Assembly (NCBI GenBank): GCA_014156375.1
Contig: RQJH01000007.1
Span: 24,081-88,080 of the forward strand
Direction: 5' to 3'
Source of the DNA: Enterobacteriaceae bacterium 89
GTDB taxonomy: Bacteria; Pseudomonadota; Gammaproteobacteria; Enterobacterales; Enterobacteriaceae
Length of the DNA stretch: 64,000 nt
Part shown: piece by piece, positions 49,453 through 60,414 of the stretch
Numbering within the stretch: the stretch's first letter is position 1
Layout: every line of letters starts with the position of its first letter
Program-made: the position numbers and the translations under genes
Notes under the pieces: generated by a model
The model's input: the letters and a program-made list of their open reading frames with translations, nothing else
The model's database searches: none
What the model was told of the DNA's origin: nothing

Positions 49453-50928
49453 TTACCCCGCGACAGCAATACGCTTCATATCAGTCATATAGCCGCGCAG
49501 TTTTTTACCTACTTTCTCGATTTCGTGACTGCGAATCGCTTCGTTCACGTCGCGCAGCTGAGCGTTATCCACCGCACCTTCAGCAATCGCTTTACCCAGG
49601 TCACCGGTTTGCAGCGTGGTCATGAACTCTTTCAGCAGTGGTACACAAGCGTAAGAGAACAGATAGTTACCGTATTCGGCGGTATCAGAGATAACTACGT
49701 TCATTTCGTACAGGCGCTTACGGGCGATGGTGTTCGCAATCAGCGGCAGCTCGTGCAGTGATTCGTAGTAAGCCGATTCTTCGATGATGCCGGAATCAAC
49801 CATGGTTTCGAACGCCAGCTCAACTCCCGCTTTCACCATCGCGATCATCAAGACGCCTTTGTCGAAGTATTCCTGCTCGCCGATTTTACCGTCGAACTGA
49901 GGTGCGGTTTCGAACGCGGTTTTGCCGGTCTCTTCACGCCAGGTCAGCAGTTTCTTATCGTCGTTAGCCCAGTCAGCCATCATGCCAGAGGAGAATTCAC
50001 CGGAGATGATGTCGTCCATGTGTTTCTGGAACAGCGGCGCCATAATTTCTTTCAGCTGCTCGGACAGCGCATAGGCACGCACTTTCGCCGGGTTCGACAG
50101 ACGATCCATCATCAGGGTGATGCCGCCCTGCTTCAGCGCTTCGGTGATGGTTTCCCAGCCGAACTGGATCAGTTTTTCCGCATAAGATGGGTCAGTTCCT
50201 TCCTGTACCAGCTTGTCGAAGCACAGCAGAGAACCGGCCTGCAGCATACCGCACAGGATGGTCTGCTCACCCATCAGGTCAGATTTCACTTCAGCAACGA
50301 AGGAAGATTCCAGAACGCCCGCACGATGACCCCCGGTCGCTGCTGCCCAGGCTTTGGCAATCGCCATGCCTTCGCCTTTTGGATCGTTTTCCGGGTGAAC
50401 GGCGATCAGCGTCGGTACACCGAAACCGCGTTTGTACTCTTCACGCACTTCGGTACCCGGGCATTTCGGGGCAACCATCACAACGGTGATGTCTTTACGG
50501 ATCTGCTCGCCCACTTCAACAATGTTGAAGCCGTGAGAGTAACCCAGCGCTGCGCCGTCTTTCATCAGCGGCTGTACGGAACGCACAACGTCAGAGTGCT
50601 GTTTGTCCGGCGTCAGGTTAACAACCAAATCTGCCTGCGGGATCAGCTCTTCGTAAGTCCCAACTTTAAAACCGTTTTCGGTCGCTTTACGCCATGACGC
50701 GCGCTTTTCAGCAATCGCTTCGTCACGCAGGGCATAAGCGATATCCAGACCGGAGTCACGCATGTTCAGGCCCTGGTTCAGACCCTGAGCACCACAGCCG
50801 ACGATGACCACTTTTTTACCCTGCAGGTAGCTTGCGCCGTCGGCGAATTCGTCGCGACCCATGAAGCGACATTTGCCCAGCTGTGCCAGCTGCTGGCGCA
50901 GGTTCAGTGTATTAAAGTAGTTAGCCAT
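49453..50928 (-). CDS. ilvC: ketol-acid reductoisomerase (class II)
   Basis: A 491-residue NADPH enzyme of isoleucine/valine synthesis that rearranges and reduces acetolactate or acetohydroxybutyrate. Length identifies the long class II form. NADPH motif [21 protein letters not shown]; Mg-binding and catalytic residues in [12 protein letters not shown] and further C-terminal repeats. Divergent from its activator ilvY, 152 bp apart. Confidence 0.98.
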   Translation of the reverse strand: MANYFNTLNLRQQLAQLGKCRFMGRDEFADGASYLQGKKVVIVGCGAQGLNQGLNMRDSGLDIAYALRDEAIAEKRASWRKATENGFKVGTYEELIPQADLVVNLTPDKQHSDVVRSVQPLMKDGAALGYSHGFNIVEVGEQIRKDITVVMVAPKCPGTEVREEYKRGFGVPTLIAVHPENDPKGEGMAIAKAWAAATGGHRAGVLESSFVAEVKSDLMGEQTILCGMLQAGSLLCFDKLVQEGTDPSYAEKLIQFGWETITEALKQGGITLMMDRLSNPAKVRAYALSEQLKEIMAPLFQKHMDDIISGEFSSGMMADWANDDKKLLTWREETGKTAFETAPQFDGKIGEQEYFDKGVLMIAMVKAGVELAFETMVDSGIIEESAYYESLHELPLIANTIARKRLYEMNVVISDTAEYGNYLFSYACVPLLKEFMTTLQTGDLGKAIAEGAVDNAQLRDVNEAIRSHEIEKVGKKLRGYMTDMKRIAVAG

Positions 50929-51042
50929 GATGGTGTACTCCGTGATGTTGTGTGTCTTATTGTTCGGTTCGCGTTTTGCGAGAATGTACCCACATTACAA
51001 CAGGAAATTTATTGCGGAAATTGATATATTCACAACGTCACA

Positions 51043-51057
51043 TTGCAATAACTGCAA
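51043..51057. promoter_or_regulatory. putative IlvY operator in the ilvY-ilvC region
   Basis: Inverted repeat TTGCA-ATAAC-TGCAA, 23 bp before the ilvY ATG. LysR proteins bind T-N11-A type dyads, and IlvY is known to bind tandem operators here; only this dyad is clear by eye. Confidence 0.5.
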
Positions 51058-51080
51058 CGTCAAAGTGAGGTGTCTGCCCG

Positions 51081-51971
51081 ATGGATTTACGCGATCTAAA
51101 AACCTTTCTGCATCTGGCAGAAAGCCGCCACTTTGGGCGCAGCGCCCGCGCGATGCACGTCAGCCCCTCCACGCTCTCCCGTCAAATCCAGCGACTGGAA
51201 GAAGATCTCGGTCAGGCGCTGTTTGTGCGCGACAACCGCACCGTCACGCTGACCGAAGCGGGTGAAGAATTACGTACCTTTGCGCAACAAACCTTGTTGC
51301 AATACCAGCAGCTGCGCCACGCTATCGACCAGAAAGGTCCTTCGCTCTCCGGCGAACTGCATTTGTTCTGTTCGGTCACCGCCGCCTACAGCCATTTGCC
51401 GCCGATCCTCGACCGCTTCCGCGCGGAGCATCCCTCCGTTGAGATCAAGCTGACCACAGGCGATGCCGCCGACGCAATGGAAAAAGTGGTCACCGGCGAA
51501 GCCGATCTGGCGATTGCCGGTAAGCCCGAGACGTTACCGGGCGCGGTGGCTTTTTCGATGCTGGAAAATTTAGCAGTGGTACTGATCGCCCCGGCCCTGC
51601 CCTGCCCGGTCCGCAGCCAGGTGGCGCAGGAAAAACCCGACTGGTCTACGGTACCGTTTATCATGGCCGATCAGGGCCCGGTGCGCCGCCGCATCGAGCT
51701 GTGGTTCCGGCGTCACAAAATCAGTAACCCCTCCATTTACGCGACCGTTGGCGGCCACGAGGCGATGGTGTCGATGGTCGCCCTCGGCTGCGGCGTGGCG
51801 CTGATCCCGGAAATCGTGCTGGAAAACAGCCCGGAACCGGTGCGCAACCGCGTGATGATCCTCGAGCGCAGCGATGAAAAAACCCCGTTTGAGCTCGGCG
51901 TCTGCGTACAGAAAAAGCGACTCCATGAGCCGCTTATTGATGCGTTTTGGGGAATTTTGCAGGAGAAATAA
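51081..51971 (+). CDS. ilvY: LysR-type activator IlvY
   Basis: A 296-residue LysR regulator that activates divergent ilvC when acetolactate or acetohydroxybutyrate accumulates. Helix-turn-helix within DLKTFLHLAESRHFGRSARAMHVSPSTLSRQIQRLEEDLG, then the effector-binding domain with GVALIPEIVLENS. Start GATG-ATGG context matches E. coli. Its stop abuts the end of a convergent dehydrogenase gene that is absent at this site in E. coli. Confidence 0.96.
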   Translation: MDLRDLKTFLHLAESRHFGRSARAMHVSPSTLSRQIQRLEEDLGQALFVRDNRTVTLTEAGEELRTFAQQTLLQYQQLRHAIDQKGPSLSGELHLFCSVTAAYSHLPPILDRFRAEHPSVEIKLTTGDAADAMEKVVTGEADLAIAGKPETLPGAVAFSMLENLAVVLIAPALPCPVRSQVAQEKPDWSTVPFIMADQGPVRRRIELWFRRHKISNPSIYATVGGHEAMVSMVALGCGVALIPEIVLENSPEPVRNRVMILERSDEKTPFELGVCVQKKRLHEPLIDAFWGILQEK

Positions 51972-52946
51972 TTAATCCTGCCAGCGGATCTGCACGCCAG
52001 CCTGCTGCATGGCGTGCAGGGCTGGAGCGAAATCCAGCAGCTGTTCAGGCAGCGTAAACCCTTTGCCATCTCGCCACAAAATGGCCTCAATGACGGTCAT
52101 GACACCCAGTGCGGTGAAATGCGCCTGTCCCTGTGGATCAGAGGCCACCAGCCGCCGTGAAATGCCAGCCCCTGAGGCATCACTTCCCTTGATATCAACG
52201 TACAAATCCATCGAGGCTTTCCCGGTTACTCGCGTGCCGAAGGACTCCCCGCCAGCCACGCCAAGACGCACGGAATGCGCCCCGGTCATTGCCGCTACCG
52301 CAGGAATATCCAGCGTGGCAAAAGGCACAGCCTCTGTTCTGACGCCATTTTCCAGAACAACCTCACGCGCCCCGGCGCTATGGAGCCAGACGCCTTTTTC
52401 CCGCATCAGTGCAGGTGCAAGCTCGGCTGACAGCTCTTCCGTCGACAGCTGTCCCAGCGCATCATCGGGATCATGCAGAGCCGTAAGTACCACACTTTCA
52501 ACGCGTTCGAACCGTTTTGCCACCTCATAAACCAGCGGCAGCAGCAGGCCTGCTTCGTAATAGCCGAGGGGAACCACAGATTTTCGCGCAGCATGCTGAT
52601 TCGCCAACGCCATCAGCGGTAAAACAGCATCGCCGGTAGCGGTGATGTTGATAAAAGCCGCCCCGCTGCGGATCGCAAATTCACCCAGTAGATGACAAGG
52701 ATCCGGAACCGCACTGACGATAATATCCATTCCGGCAATTTCATCCGGCAGCCTGCCACTTTCCAGATCCAGTTTGACGGCCTTTGCAGCTAATTCCTCC
52801 GCCAGCGCTTGGGCACGTTCAGGGCGACGACCACCCAGCCAGATTTCCGCCTGCGGGAAACGCTCCCTGAGCTGACGGGCGACATTGCCACCAATCATTC
52901 CGTACCCACCCGCAATCAGGACTCGTAACCGTTGTGTACTGTTCAT
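51972..52946 (-). CDS. saccharopine dehydrogenase-like NAD(P)-binding protein
   Basis: A 324-residue protein with an N-terminal Rossmann motif VLIAGGYGMIGGNVARQL, then LGGRRPERAQALA and IIVSAVPDPCHLLGEFAIRSGAAFIN, the layout of saccharopine-dehydrogenase-like and related short oxidoreductases. Substrate unknown. The ATG at 52946 has AGAGAGG 6 bp upstream and is preferred to a GTG seven codons earlier. It is divergent from a LysR gene at 53056, an arrangement in which the regulator usually controls the neighbour. Not part of the E. coli ilvY-ilvA junction. Confidence 0.75.
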   Translation of the reverse strand: MNSTQRLRVLIAGGYGMIGGNVARQLRERFPQAEIWLGGRRPERAQALAEELAAKAVKLDLESGRLPDEIAGMDIIVSAVPDPCHLLGEFAIRSGAAFINITATGDAVLPLMALANQHAARKSVVPLGYYEAGLLLPLVYEVAKRFERVESVVLTALHDPDDALGQLSTEELSAELAPALMREKGVWLHSAGAREVVLENGVRTEAVPFATLDIPAVAAMTGAHSVRLGVAGGESFGTRVTGKASMDLYVDIKGSDASGAGISRRLVASDPQGQAHFTALGVMTVIEAILWRDGKGFTLPEQLLDFAPALHAMQQAGVQIRWQD

Positions 52947-53055
52947 TTTCGCCTCTCTGTTATGCACCTTTCCGGTGATGTCAGAGCACTTTACAGGCGC
53001 GGTATAACGCGATAAATATCATCAAAAGACATGACTTATTGAGATAAATTCATCA

Positions 53056-53946
53056 GTGAAACCTGACTTCTCCGTATTCATCGCCGTCGCTCGCCATCTC
53101 AGCTTTCGCCAGGCCGGCGAGGAGCTGGGGACTTCGGCCTCTGCCGTCAGTCATGCAATCCGTCTGCTGGAACAACATCTTCAGCTACGTCTGCTCAACC
53201 GAACCACTCGCAGCGTATCGCTGACCGAAGCCGGGCAAAAATTGTATGAGCGGCTCAGGCCAGCCTTTGAGGACATCGCGCTGACGCTGGATGAACTCAA
53301 CAGCTATCGCGAGTCCCCAGTCGGCACAGTGCGAATTAATGCCGTTCGTCAGGGAGCCAGGCTGTATCTGGTACCGCTGGCCGCAGAATTTATGCGCCAG
53401 TACCCGGATATCCGGATCGAAATCACCGTGGATGACCATCTTGTCGATATTGTCAGCGGGCAGTTTGATGCTGGTTTACGCCTGAATAACATTATCGAAA
53501 AAGACATGATTGCCATCCCGGTTGGCCCTCCAGTGCGCTATGCGGTGGTCGCAACACCCGGCTACTTTGCGCAAAATCCGGCGCCGCAAACGCCTGCGGA
53601 TCTCACCGGACATAGCTGCATTGCTTTTCGCTATCCCGGCGGCAGGTCTTATCACTGGGCATTTCATCGCGATGGGCAAAAAGCTGATGTAGCGGTGAAA
53701 GGCAGCCTCACCGTGGACGATCTCGATCTGGCGCTGGATTTTGTTTTGCAGGGTTCAGGAATAGGCTATCTGCTGCACGAACAGGTGAAAGAGCTGATCC
53801 GAAACGGGGCTCTGACTGCGGTACTGGAAGAGTGGTTACCCGCTCAGCCGGGGTTTTATCTGTACTATTCTGACCGAAAATACATGCCGTTTGGGCTACG
53901 CACGTTTATCGACTTTATCAAAGAGAAGACGCAGCCCGCTCCGTAA
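53056..53946 (+). CDS. LysR-family transcriptional regulator
   Basis: A 296-residue LysR protein of the CrgA/AaeR-like group: HTH in FIAVARHLSFRQAGEELGTSASAVSHAIRLLEQHLQLRLLNRTTRSVSLTEAG, and an effector domain ending SDRKYMPFGLRTFIDFIKE. Translation starts at a GTG. It sits 109 bp from the divergent dehydrogenase gene, which it probably regulates, and converges on ilvA. Target and inducer unknown. Confidence 0.85.
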   Translation: MKPDFSVFIAVARHLSFRQAGEELGTSASAVSHAIRLLEQHLQLRLLNRTTRSVSLTEAGQKLYERLRPAFEDIALTLDELNSYRESPVGTVRINAVRQGARLYLVPLAAEFMRQYPDIRIEITVDDHLVDIVSGQFDAGLRLNNIIEKDMIAIPVGPPVRYAVVATPGYFAQNPAPQTPADLTGHSCIAFRYPGGRSYHWAFHRDGQKADVAVKGSLTVDDLDLALDFVLQGSGIGYLLHEQVKELIRNGALTAVLEEWLPAQPGFYLYYSDRKYMPFGLRTFIDFIKEKTQPAP

Positions 53947-53963
53947 AAGAGCGGGTTGAATTA

Positions 53964-55505
53964 TCAGGCAAGGAAGAAACGGAACGCCGGATTATGAGTT
54001 TCCTCGTGACACTCATAGCCCAGCTCATTGAGCCGGGTTTCGAAATCTGGTTCATGTTCGCCGAGTTCGAATGCCGCCAGCACGCGACCGTAATCCGTGC
54101 CGTGGCTGCGGTAGTGGAACAGTGAAATATTCCAGTGCGCGCCGAGAGTGTAGAGAAACTTCAGCAGTGCGCCCGGAGATTCCGGGAACTCGAAGCTGTA
54201 CAGGCGTTCCTGCAACGGTTTCGACGGACGTCCGCCCACCATATAGCGCACGTGCAGTTTTGCCATTTCATCGTCGGAGAGATCGACCACGCTGTAGCCG
54301 CCGTCGTGCAGCAGGCTAAGGATCTCTTTGCGCTCCTCCAGACCCCGGCTGAGACGTACACCAACGAAAATGCAGGCGGCTTTGGCATCGGCAAAACGGT
54401 AATTAAACTCCGTGACCGAACGCCCGCCCAGCAGTTGGCAGAACTTGAGGAAGCTGCCCTTCTCTTCCGGAATTGTGACGGCCAGCAATGCTTCACGCTG
54501 TTCGCCCAGTTCGCAGCGCTCGGAAACGTAGCGCAGCCCGTGGAAATTCACGTTAGCGCCGGAAAGCACATGCGCCAGGCGTTCACCGCGAATGTTGTGC
54601 TGCGCGATGTATTTTTTCATTCCCGCCAGCGCCAGTGCGCCAGAAGGTTCAGCAACGGCGCGAACGTCTTCGAACAGGTCTTTCATTGCCGCGCAGATCG
54701 CATCGCTGTCGACGGTGATGATGTCGTCGAGATATTCCTGACACAGACGGAACGTCTCATCGCCAATGCGTTTCACCGCCACGCCTTCAGCAAACAGACC
54801 AACGCGGGGTAAATCAACCGGATGCCCGGCTTCCAGTGCGGCTTTAAGGCAGGCTGAATCCTCAGCTTCAACGGCAATCACTTTGATTTGCGGCATCAGC
54901 TGTTTGATCAGCACCGCCACGCCTGCGGCCAGTCCGCCGCCACCAACCGGTACGAAGACGCGATCGAGATGGGCATCCTGCTGCAACAATTCCAGCGCCA
55001 GTGTGCCCTGCCCGGCAATCACCATCGGATGGTCGAACGGCGGCACCCAGGTAAAGCCCTGCTGCTGCGCCAGCTCAATCGCTTTGGCTTTCGCTTCATC
55101 GAAATTGGCACCGTGCAGCAGCACTTCACCACCGAATCCGCGCACCGCATCGACTTTAATATCCGCCGTGGCGACTGGCATGACGATCAGCGCTTTGAGG
55201 CCAAGGCGGGCAGAAGAAAACGCCACGCCCTGCGCATGATTGCCTGCGGAAGCGGTAATCACACCGCGCGACTTCTGCTCTTCCGTCAGGCTCGCCATCA
55301 TCGCGTATGCCCCGCGCAGCTTGAAGCTGTGCACTGGCTGGCGGTCTTCGCGCTTAACCAGAATGACGTTATCAAGACGCGAAGAAAGCTTTTCCATCTT
55401 CTGCAGCGGCGAAACCTGCACGGCTTCATAGACCGGTGCACGCAGCACCGCTCTGAGATATTCCGCCCCCTCAGGGGCGGCGGATAGCGGCTGGGATTCG
55501 GCCAT
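53964..55505 (-). CDS. ilvA: threonine dehydratase, biosynthetic
   Basis: A 513-residue PLP enzyme deaminating threonine to 2-oxobutyrate, the first committed step to isoleucine. PLP lysine is Lys62 (SFKLRGAYAMM); the phosphate loop is PVGGGGLAAG. Two C-terminal ACT-like domains (about residues 320-513) bind the inhibitor isoleucine and activator valine. It starts 2 bp after ilvD and is the last gene of ilvLXGMEDA. Confidence 0.98.
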   Translation of the reverse strand: MAESQPLSAAPEGAEYLRAVLRAPVYEAVQVSPLQKMEKLSSRLDNVILVKREDRQPVHSFKLRGAYAMMASLTEEQKSRGVITASAGNHAQGVAFSSARLGLKALIVMPVATADIKVDAVRGFGGEVLLHGANFDEAKAKAIELAQQQGFTWVPPFDHPMVIAGQGTLALELLQQDAHLDRVFVPVGGGGLAAGVAVLIKQLMPQIKVIAVEAEDSACLKAALEAGHPVDLPRVGLFAEGVAVKRIGDETFRLCQEYLDDIITVDSDAICAAMKDLFEDVRAVAEPSGALALAGMKKYIAQHNIRGERLAHVLSGANVNFHGLRYVSERCELGEQREALLAVTIPEEKGSFLKFCQLLGGRSVTEFNYRFADAKAACIFVGVRLSRGLEERKEILSLLHDGGYSVVDLSDDEMAKLHVRYMVGGRPSKPLQERLYSFEFPESPGALLKFLYTLGAHWNISLFHYRSHGTDYGRVLAAFELGEHEPDFETRLNELGYECHEETHNPAFRFFLA

Positions 55506-55507
55506 GG

Positions 55508-57358
55508 TCAGCCTCCCAGTTTGGATTTATCGCGTACAGCGCCTTTATCTGCACTGGTCGCGAGGGTGGCATAGGCACGCAGAGCAAACGACACTTCACG
55601 CTGACGGTCACGCGGAGTCCAGGCTTTATCGCCACGGGCTTCCTGCGCTTCGCGACGCGCTGCGATCTCCTGCTCGCTGAGCTTCAGCTGAATGCCACGG
55701 TTTGGAATGTCAATTTCGATGAGATCGCCATCCTCAATGATCGCGATGTTACCGCCGCTGGCCGCTTCCGGGGATACGTGGCCGATAGACAGACCGGAAG
55801 TCCCGCCAGAGAAACGACCATCCGTCACCAGCGCACAGGCTTTGCCGAGACCCATCGATTTCAGGAAGGTGGTCGGGTAGAGCATTTCCTGCATCCCCGG
55901 CCCGCCTTTCGGCCCTTCATAGCGGATAACGACCACGTCGCCAGCCACCACTTTGCCGCCGAGAATCGCTTCCACCGCATCGTCCTGGCTTTCGTACACT
56001 TTTGCCGGGCCGGTAAACTTGAGGATGCTGTCATCCACGCCTGCGGTTTTCACAATGCAGCCATTTTCCGCAAAGTTTCCGTACAGTACAGCGAGCCCAC
56101 CGTCTTTGCTGTAGGCGTTTTCCAGAGAGCGGATACAGCCTTCAGCACGATCGTCGTCGAGCGTGTCCCAGCGGCAGTTCTGCGAGAATGCCTGAGTGGT
56201 ACGAATACCCGCCGGGCCAGCGCGGAACATAGATTTGACCGCTTCATCTTTGGTCAGCATCACGTCGTACTGATCGAGCGTCTGCGGCAGAGAAAGCCCC
56301 AGCACGTTTTTGACGTCACGGTTGAGCAGCCCGGCGCGATCCAGCTCGCCGAGAATGCCAAGCACTCCGCCCGCACGGTGTACGTCTTCCATATGATATT
56401 TTTGGGTGCTCGGTGCAACTTTACACAGTTGCGGCACTTTGCGGGAAAGCTTGTCGATATCACTCATGGTGAAGTCGATTTCCGCTTCCTGCGCGGCCGC
56501 CAGCAAATGCAGAACGGTATTGGTAGAACCGCCCATCGCGATATCCAGCGTCATGGCGTTCTCGAAAGCGGCTTTACTGGCGATGTTGCGCGGCAGCGCG
56601 CTGGTATCGTCCTGCTCGTAATAGCGTTTGGTCAGCTCAACGATGCGCTTACCGGCATTGAGGAACAGCTCTTTACGATCGGCGTGGGTCGCCAGCAGCG
56701 AGCCGTTACCCGGCTGCGACAGCCCCAGCGCTTCGGTCAGGCAGTTCATGGAGTTAGCGGTAAACATCCCGGAACAGGAACCACAGGTCGGGCAGGCTGA
56801 ACGTTCCACCTGCTCGCTCTGCTCATCGGACACTTTCGGGTCCGCGCCCTGGATCATTGCATCGACCAGATCGAGCTTGATGATTTGATCGGAGAGCTTG
56901 GTTTTCCCGGCTTCCATCGGACCACCGGAAACGAAGATCACCGGAATGTTGAGACGCAGGGAGGCCATCAGCATCCCCGGGGTGATTTTGTCGCAGTTGG
57001 AGATACACACCATCGCGTCGGCGCAGTGGGCATTCACCATGTACTCGACGGAATCCGCGATCAGCTCGCGTGACGGCAGGGAATACAGCATACCGCCGTG
57101 GCCCATGGCGATCCCATCATCGACGGCGATGGTGTTGAACTCTTTCGCCACGCCGCCTGCCGCTTCAATTTGCTCTGCAACCAGTTTACCGAGGTCGCGC
57201 AAGTGGACGTGGCCCGGCACGAACTGGGTAAACGAGTTTACGACGGCAATGATCGGCTTGCCGAAATCGGCATCGGTCATTCCTGTGGCGCGCCATAATG
57301 CGCGGGCACCCGCCATATTACGGCCGTGGGTGGTAGTGGCGGAACGGTACTTAGGCAT
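55508..57358 (-). CDS. ilvD: dihydroxy-acid dehydratase
   Basis: A 616-residue Fe-S dehydratase that converts dihydroxy acids to 2-keto acids for Val and Ile. Cluster cysteines lie in [12 protein letters not shown] and [17 protein letters not shown]; the C-terminal substrate region has [21 protein letters not shown]. The start [23 protein letters not shown] at 57358 is conserved; 10 codons upstream are not. About 60 bp separate it from ilvE. Confidence 0.98.
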   Translation of the reverse strand: MPKYRSATTTHGRNMAGARALWRATGMTDADFGKPIIAVVNSFTQFVPGHVHLRDLGKLVAEQIEAAGGVAKEFNTIAVDDGIAMGHGGMLYSLPSRELIADSVEYMVNAHCADAMVCISNCDKITPGMLMASLRLNIPVIFVSGGPMEAGKTKLSDQIIKLDLVDAMIQGADPKVSDEQSEQVERSACPTCGSCSGMFTANSMNCLTEALGLSQPGNGSLLATHADRKELFLNAGKRIVELTKRYYEQDDTSALPRNIASKAAFENAMTLDIAMGGSTNTVLHLLAAAQEAEIDFTMSDIDKLSRKVPQLCKVAPSTQKYHMEDVHRAGGVLGILGELDRAGLLNRDVKNVLGLSLPQTLDQYDVMLTKDEAVKSMFRAGPAGIRTTQAFSQNCRWDTLDDDRAEGCIRSLENAYSKDGGLAVLYGNFAENGCIVKTAGVDDSILKFTGPAKVYESQDDAVEAILGGKVVAGDVVVIRYEGPKGGPGMQEMLYPTTFLKSMGLGKACALVTDGRFSGGTSGLSIGHVSPEAASGGNIAIIEDGDLIEIDIPNRGIQLKLSEQEIAARREAQEARGDKAWTPRDRQREVSFALRAYATLATSADKGAVRDKSKLGG

Positions 57359-57418
57359 GCTCTGTTTACTCCCGTCTGTCTGGTACAAAGGGCGGTGCGT
57401 GCCGCCCCTTCGTTATGC

Positions 57419-58348
57419 TTATGGATTAACCTGATCCAACCAGCCGTATTTGTCTTCGGTTTCCCCGGTGAAGAGGCCAAAGAAGGCTTGCTGGATACGT
57501 TTGGTGACCGGGCCACAGCGGCCTTCACCGACCTGGATACCGTCAACGCTGCGCACCGGAGTGATTTCTGCGGCGGTGCCGGACATGAACACTTCGTCAG
57601 CCAGGTACAGAGATTCGCGGGACAGCACCTGCTCACGAACTTCGATATTGAGATCTTTCGCCAGCTTGATGATCGCATCACGGGTAATGCCCGGCAGCGC
57701 GGAAGAGGTGAACGGCGGGGTGAACAGAATCCCATCTTTCACTTCGAACAGGTTTTCGCCTGCACCTTCAGAGATATAGCCGTTCACATCCAGCGCGATC
57801 CCTTCCTGATAGCCGTGGCGGCGTGCTTCGCTACCAACCAGCAGAGAGGAAAGGTAGTTACCGCCCGCTTTAGCGGCAGTTGGGATGGTGTTCGGCGCAA
57901 CGCGGTTCCAGGAAGAAACCATCGCGTCGATCCCCTGGTCCAGCGCTTCTGCGCCGAGATAGGCTCCCCACGGGAACGCGGCGATGATCACGTCAGTGGT
58001 ATAACCGGCAGGCGGGTTAACGCCCATGCCCACGTCACCCACAAACACCAGCGGGCGAATATAGGCGCTGGTCAGGTTGTTTTTGCGAATGACTTCGCGG
58101 CAGGCTTCCATCAGTTCATCAACGCTCTGAGAAACCGGGAAACGATAGATTTTGGCTGAATCACGCAGACGCTGCATGTGTTCACGATGACGGAACACCA
58201 CTGGCCCTTTGTGAGAATCGTAGCAACGGATACCTTCAAAAACGGAAGTCCCGTAGTGCAGAGCGTGAGACATCACGTGTACTTTCGCCTCACCCCATGG
58301 AGTCATCTCACCGTTGAACCAGATGTAATCAGCTTTTTTCGTCGTCAT
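57419..58348 (-). CDS. ilvE: branched-chain amino acid aminotransferase
   Basis: A 309-residue class IV PLP transaminase carrying out the last step for Ile and Val and also acting on Leu. Sequence ADYIWFNGEMTPWGEAKVHVMSHALHYGTSVFEGIR opens the protein; the PLP Lys is in TAAKAGGNYLSSLL, and the signature EGAGENLFEVKDGILFTPP follows. It begins 20 bp after ilvM. Confidence 0.98.
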   Translation of the reverse strand: MTTKKADYIWFNGEMTPWGEAKVHVMSHALHYGTSVFEGIRCYDSHKGPVVFRHREHMQRLRDSAKIYRFPVSQSVDELMEACREVIRKNNLTSAYIRPLVFVGDVGMGVNPPAGYTTDVIIAAFPWGAYLGAEALDQGIDAMVSSWNRVAPNTIPTAAKAGGNYLSSLLVGSEARRHGYQEGIALDVNGYISEGAGENLFEVKDGILFTPPFTSSALPGITRDAIIKLAKDLNIEVREQVLSRESLYLADEVFMSGTAAEITPVRSVDGIQVGEGRCGPVTKRIQQAFFGLFTGETEDKYGWLDQVNP

Positions 58349-58368
58349 TGTTCTTCTTCCTTTTGCGC

Positions 58369-58632
58369 TCAGGCGCGGATTTGTTGTGATGATGTTGTTC
58401 GTTGCTGGACGGCTACGTGGGCAACGTCCACCAGTTTGCTTAACTGACTAAACAGTAATTCGACTGGGCGAAGACTGGCAACGGTCAATTCGATATTTAT
58501 GTTCTGCGCATCGGTGGCCGTCTCCATATTCATGGCACAAATTTGAAAGCCACGATGACGGACCACGCGCAAAACGCGCTCTAAAGTTTCTGGGTTGAAG
58601 CGAGCCTGTACGGCGAGCTGATGTTGCATCAT
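58369..58632 (-). CDS. ilvM: acetolactate synthase II small subunit
   Basis: An 87-residue ACT-domain subunit required for activity of IlvG; isozyme II is insensitive to valine. Sequence [33 protein letters not shown] is characteristic. It overlaps the ilvG stop by 4 bp, coupling the two subunits. Confidence 0.96.
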   Translation of the reverse strand: MMQHQLAVQARFNPETLERVLRVVRHRGFQICAMNMETATDAQNINIELTVASLRPVELLFSQLSKLVDVAHVAVQQRTTSSQQIRA

Positions 58633-60275
58633 GATAATTTCTCCAGCATTTCTGCGTTGCTGGCACCAGGCGGTACCAGTGGCCAGACGTTCTCGAGTTC
58701 GTCAATTGAGACATGAAGCAGGTAAGGCCCTTTGCTGTTCAGCATCGTGTCGAGAGCCGCTTCAACCTGGTCTTTACGGGTGATGTGCCGCCCAGGGATG
58801 CCGAAGGCACTGGCCAGCGTGAGGAAATCAGGGTTATCGGTCAGAGTGGTTTCGCTGTAGCGCTCCTGGAAGAAGAGCTGCTGCCACTGGCGAACCATGC
58901 CTAAACGTTGGTTGTCGAGTAAGACGATTTTTAACGGCAGCTGCTTACGTTTTACGGTGCCGAGCTCCTGCACGTTCATCATGAAAGAGCCGTCACCGGA
59001 GATACAGATAACCATATCGTCCGGGCGTGCCACCTGCGCGCCAACTGCGGCAGGCAGGCCAAAGCCCATTGTGCCGAGGCCGCTGGAAGTGATGAAATTT
59101 TCCGGGCGGGTGTAGGTCATGTGCTGCGCAGACCACATCTGGTGCTGCCCGACGTCGGTGGTAACCACGCTGTCTGCAGGCTTGCGATCTGACAGCTGTT
59201 TCAGCAGCAGCGGCGCATAAATGGCTTCGCCTGGATGATCGTAACGCCAGCCGTTTTCTGCCCGCAGCGCAGCGGTGTGCTGCTGCCACTCGCTGATATT
59301 CAAAGACTGCTGCAAAGCGGGTAATAAAGCGTTGAGATCGCCCTGCAAACCAACGTGTGCCTGGCGCAGTTTATTCAGCTCCGCAGGATCGATATCCATA
59401 TGGATAACTTTGGCATGCGGGGCAAAGGTATTCAGTTTGCCGGTCACGCGGTCATCAAAGCGGGCGCCAACGGCAATCAGCAAATCGCACTCCTGCACCG
59501 CCAGGTTGGCCGCTTTGGTGCCGTGCATGCCCAGCATCGCGAGGTAATACGGATAATCCGCATCCACAGCGCCAAGGCCTTTCAGGGTGCAGGTTACCGG
59601 CATTTGCGTGGCCGCGATAAATTCACGCAATGCCGGAACCGCCTGCGCCATCCCGACACCGCCGCCGACATACAGCACGGGCCTGGCGGCCTGAGCGATC
59701 ATCTGGCGGGCCTGAGCAACCTCTTCGTGCGGGAAGTCATTTTCATCAGCAACGGTGGAGAAATGTGGCTCCAAATCCGCACTGGCGACCTGAATATCTT
59801 TAGGGATATCGACCAGAACGGGACCTGGACGGCCTGAGTTTGCCACCTCGAAAGCTTCTGCCATCACGCGCGGCAGCTCTTCCAGAGACTGCACCAGGAA
59901 GCTGTGCTTGGTGCAGGCCAGTGACAAACCGAGAACGTCCACTTCCTGGAAAGCGTCGGTGCCGATAAACGGCGAGGCGACCTGGCCAGTGATGGCGACA
60001 ACGGGAACGGAATCCAGCAGCGCGTCCGCAAGCCCGGTGATCAGGTTGGTTGCCCCTGGGCCGGATGTTGCCATACACACCCCGGTTTTCCCGGTTGCAC
60101 GGGCATAACCAATTGCCGCCATTGCCGCGCCCTGTTCGTGGCGACACAGCAGGTGCTCTACCCCGCCGTCATACAGCGCATCGTAGATCGGCATAATTGC
60201 GCCGCCAGGATAGCCGAATACCGTCCCGACACCCTGCGCCCGCAACGCATGTACCACCCACTGGGCCCCATTCAT
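58629..60275 (-). CDS. ilvG: acetolactate synthase II large subunit, intact
   Basis: A 548-residue ThDP/FAD enzyme condensing pyruvate with pyruvate or 2-oxobutyrate. The catalytic Glu47 lies in [12 protein letters not shown]; the ThDP motif is [14 protein letters not shown] ... [13 protein letters not shown]. The frame is uninterrupted, unlike E. coli K-12 where a frameshift inactivates ilvG, so this strain should resist valine inhibition. Preceded by ilvX and an attenuator. Confidence 0.98.
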   Translation of the reverse strand: MNGAQWVVHALRAQGVGTVFGYPGGAIMPIYDALYDGGVEHLLCRHEQGAAMAAIGYARATGKTGVCMATSGPGATNLITGLADALLDSVPVVAITGQVASPFIGTDAFQEVDVLGLSLACTKHSFLVQSLEELPRVMAEAFEVANSGRPGPVLVDIPKDIQVASADLEPHFSTVADENDFPHEEVAQARQMIAQAARPVLYVGGGVGMAQAVPALREFIAATQMPVTCTLKGLGAVDADYPYYLAMLGMHGTKAANLAVQECDLLIAVGARFDDRVTGKLNTFAPHAKVIHMDIDPAELNKLRQAHVGLQGDLNALLPALQQSLNISEWQQHTAALRAENGWRYDHPGEAIYAPLLLKQLSDRKPADSVVTTDVGQHQMWSAQHMTYTRPENFITSSGLGTMGFGLPAAVGAQVARPDDMVICISGDGSFMMNVQELGTVKRKQLPLKIVLLDNQRLGMVRQWQQLFFQERYSETTLTDNPDFLTLASAFGIPGRHITRKDQVEAALDTMLNSKGPYLLHVSIDELENVWPLVPPGASNAEMLEKLS

Positions 60276-60277
60276 AG

Positions 60278-60328
60278 TTACATCCCCGCCGCTAATCGTG
60301 AGAAACAGAATTTTATGCTACAAACCAT
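60278..60328 (-). CDS. ilvX: IlvX small peptide
   Basis: A 16-codon frame ([16 protein letters not shown]) just upstream of ilvG with an ACAGGAG ribosome site. E. coli IlvX is also 16 residues and shares KFCFSR. Its stop is 2 bp before the ilvG ATG, suggesting translational coupling. Molecular role unknown. Confidence 0.75.
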   Translation of the reverse strand: MVCSIKFCFSRLAAGM

Positions 60329-60359
60329 TTTCTGCTCCTGTTCACTGTTTTTAAGTCAT

Positions 60360-60392
60360 AAAAAAACCCCCGGACCTTTCGGTGCGGGGGTC
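60360..60392 (-). terminator. ilvGMEDA attenuator terminator
   Basis: Minus-strand stem built on GACCCCCG... / ...CGGGGGT followed by seven U residues, about 20 bp after ilvL and before ilvX. It terminates when the leader peptide is translated freely. Confidence 0.9.
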
Positions 60393-60414
60393 TTAGTTCG
60401 TTAAGGCTTGATTC

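Noticed and set aside
53935..53955. Inverted repeat CCCGCT / AGCGGG between the LysR gene and ilvA
   Set aside because: The stem is short and lacks a U-tract on either strand; not convincing as a terminator.
55778..56800. 340-residue open frame antisense to ilvD
   Set aside because: Shadow of the ilvD codons; His/Arg/Phe-rich with no motif.
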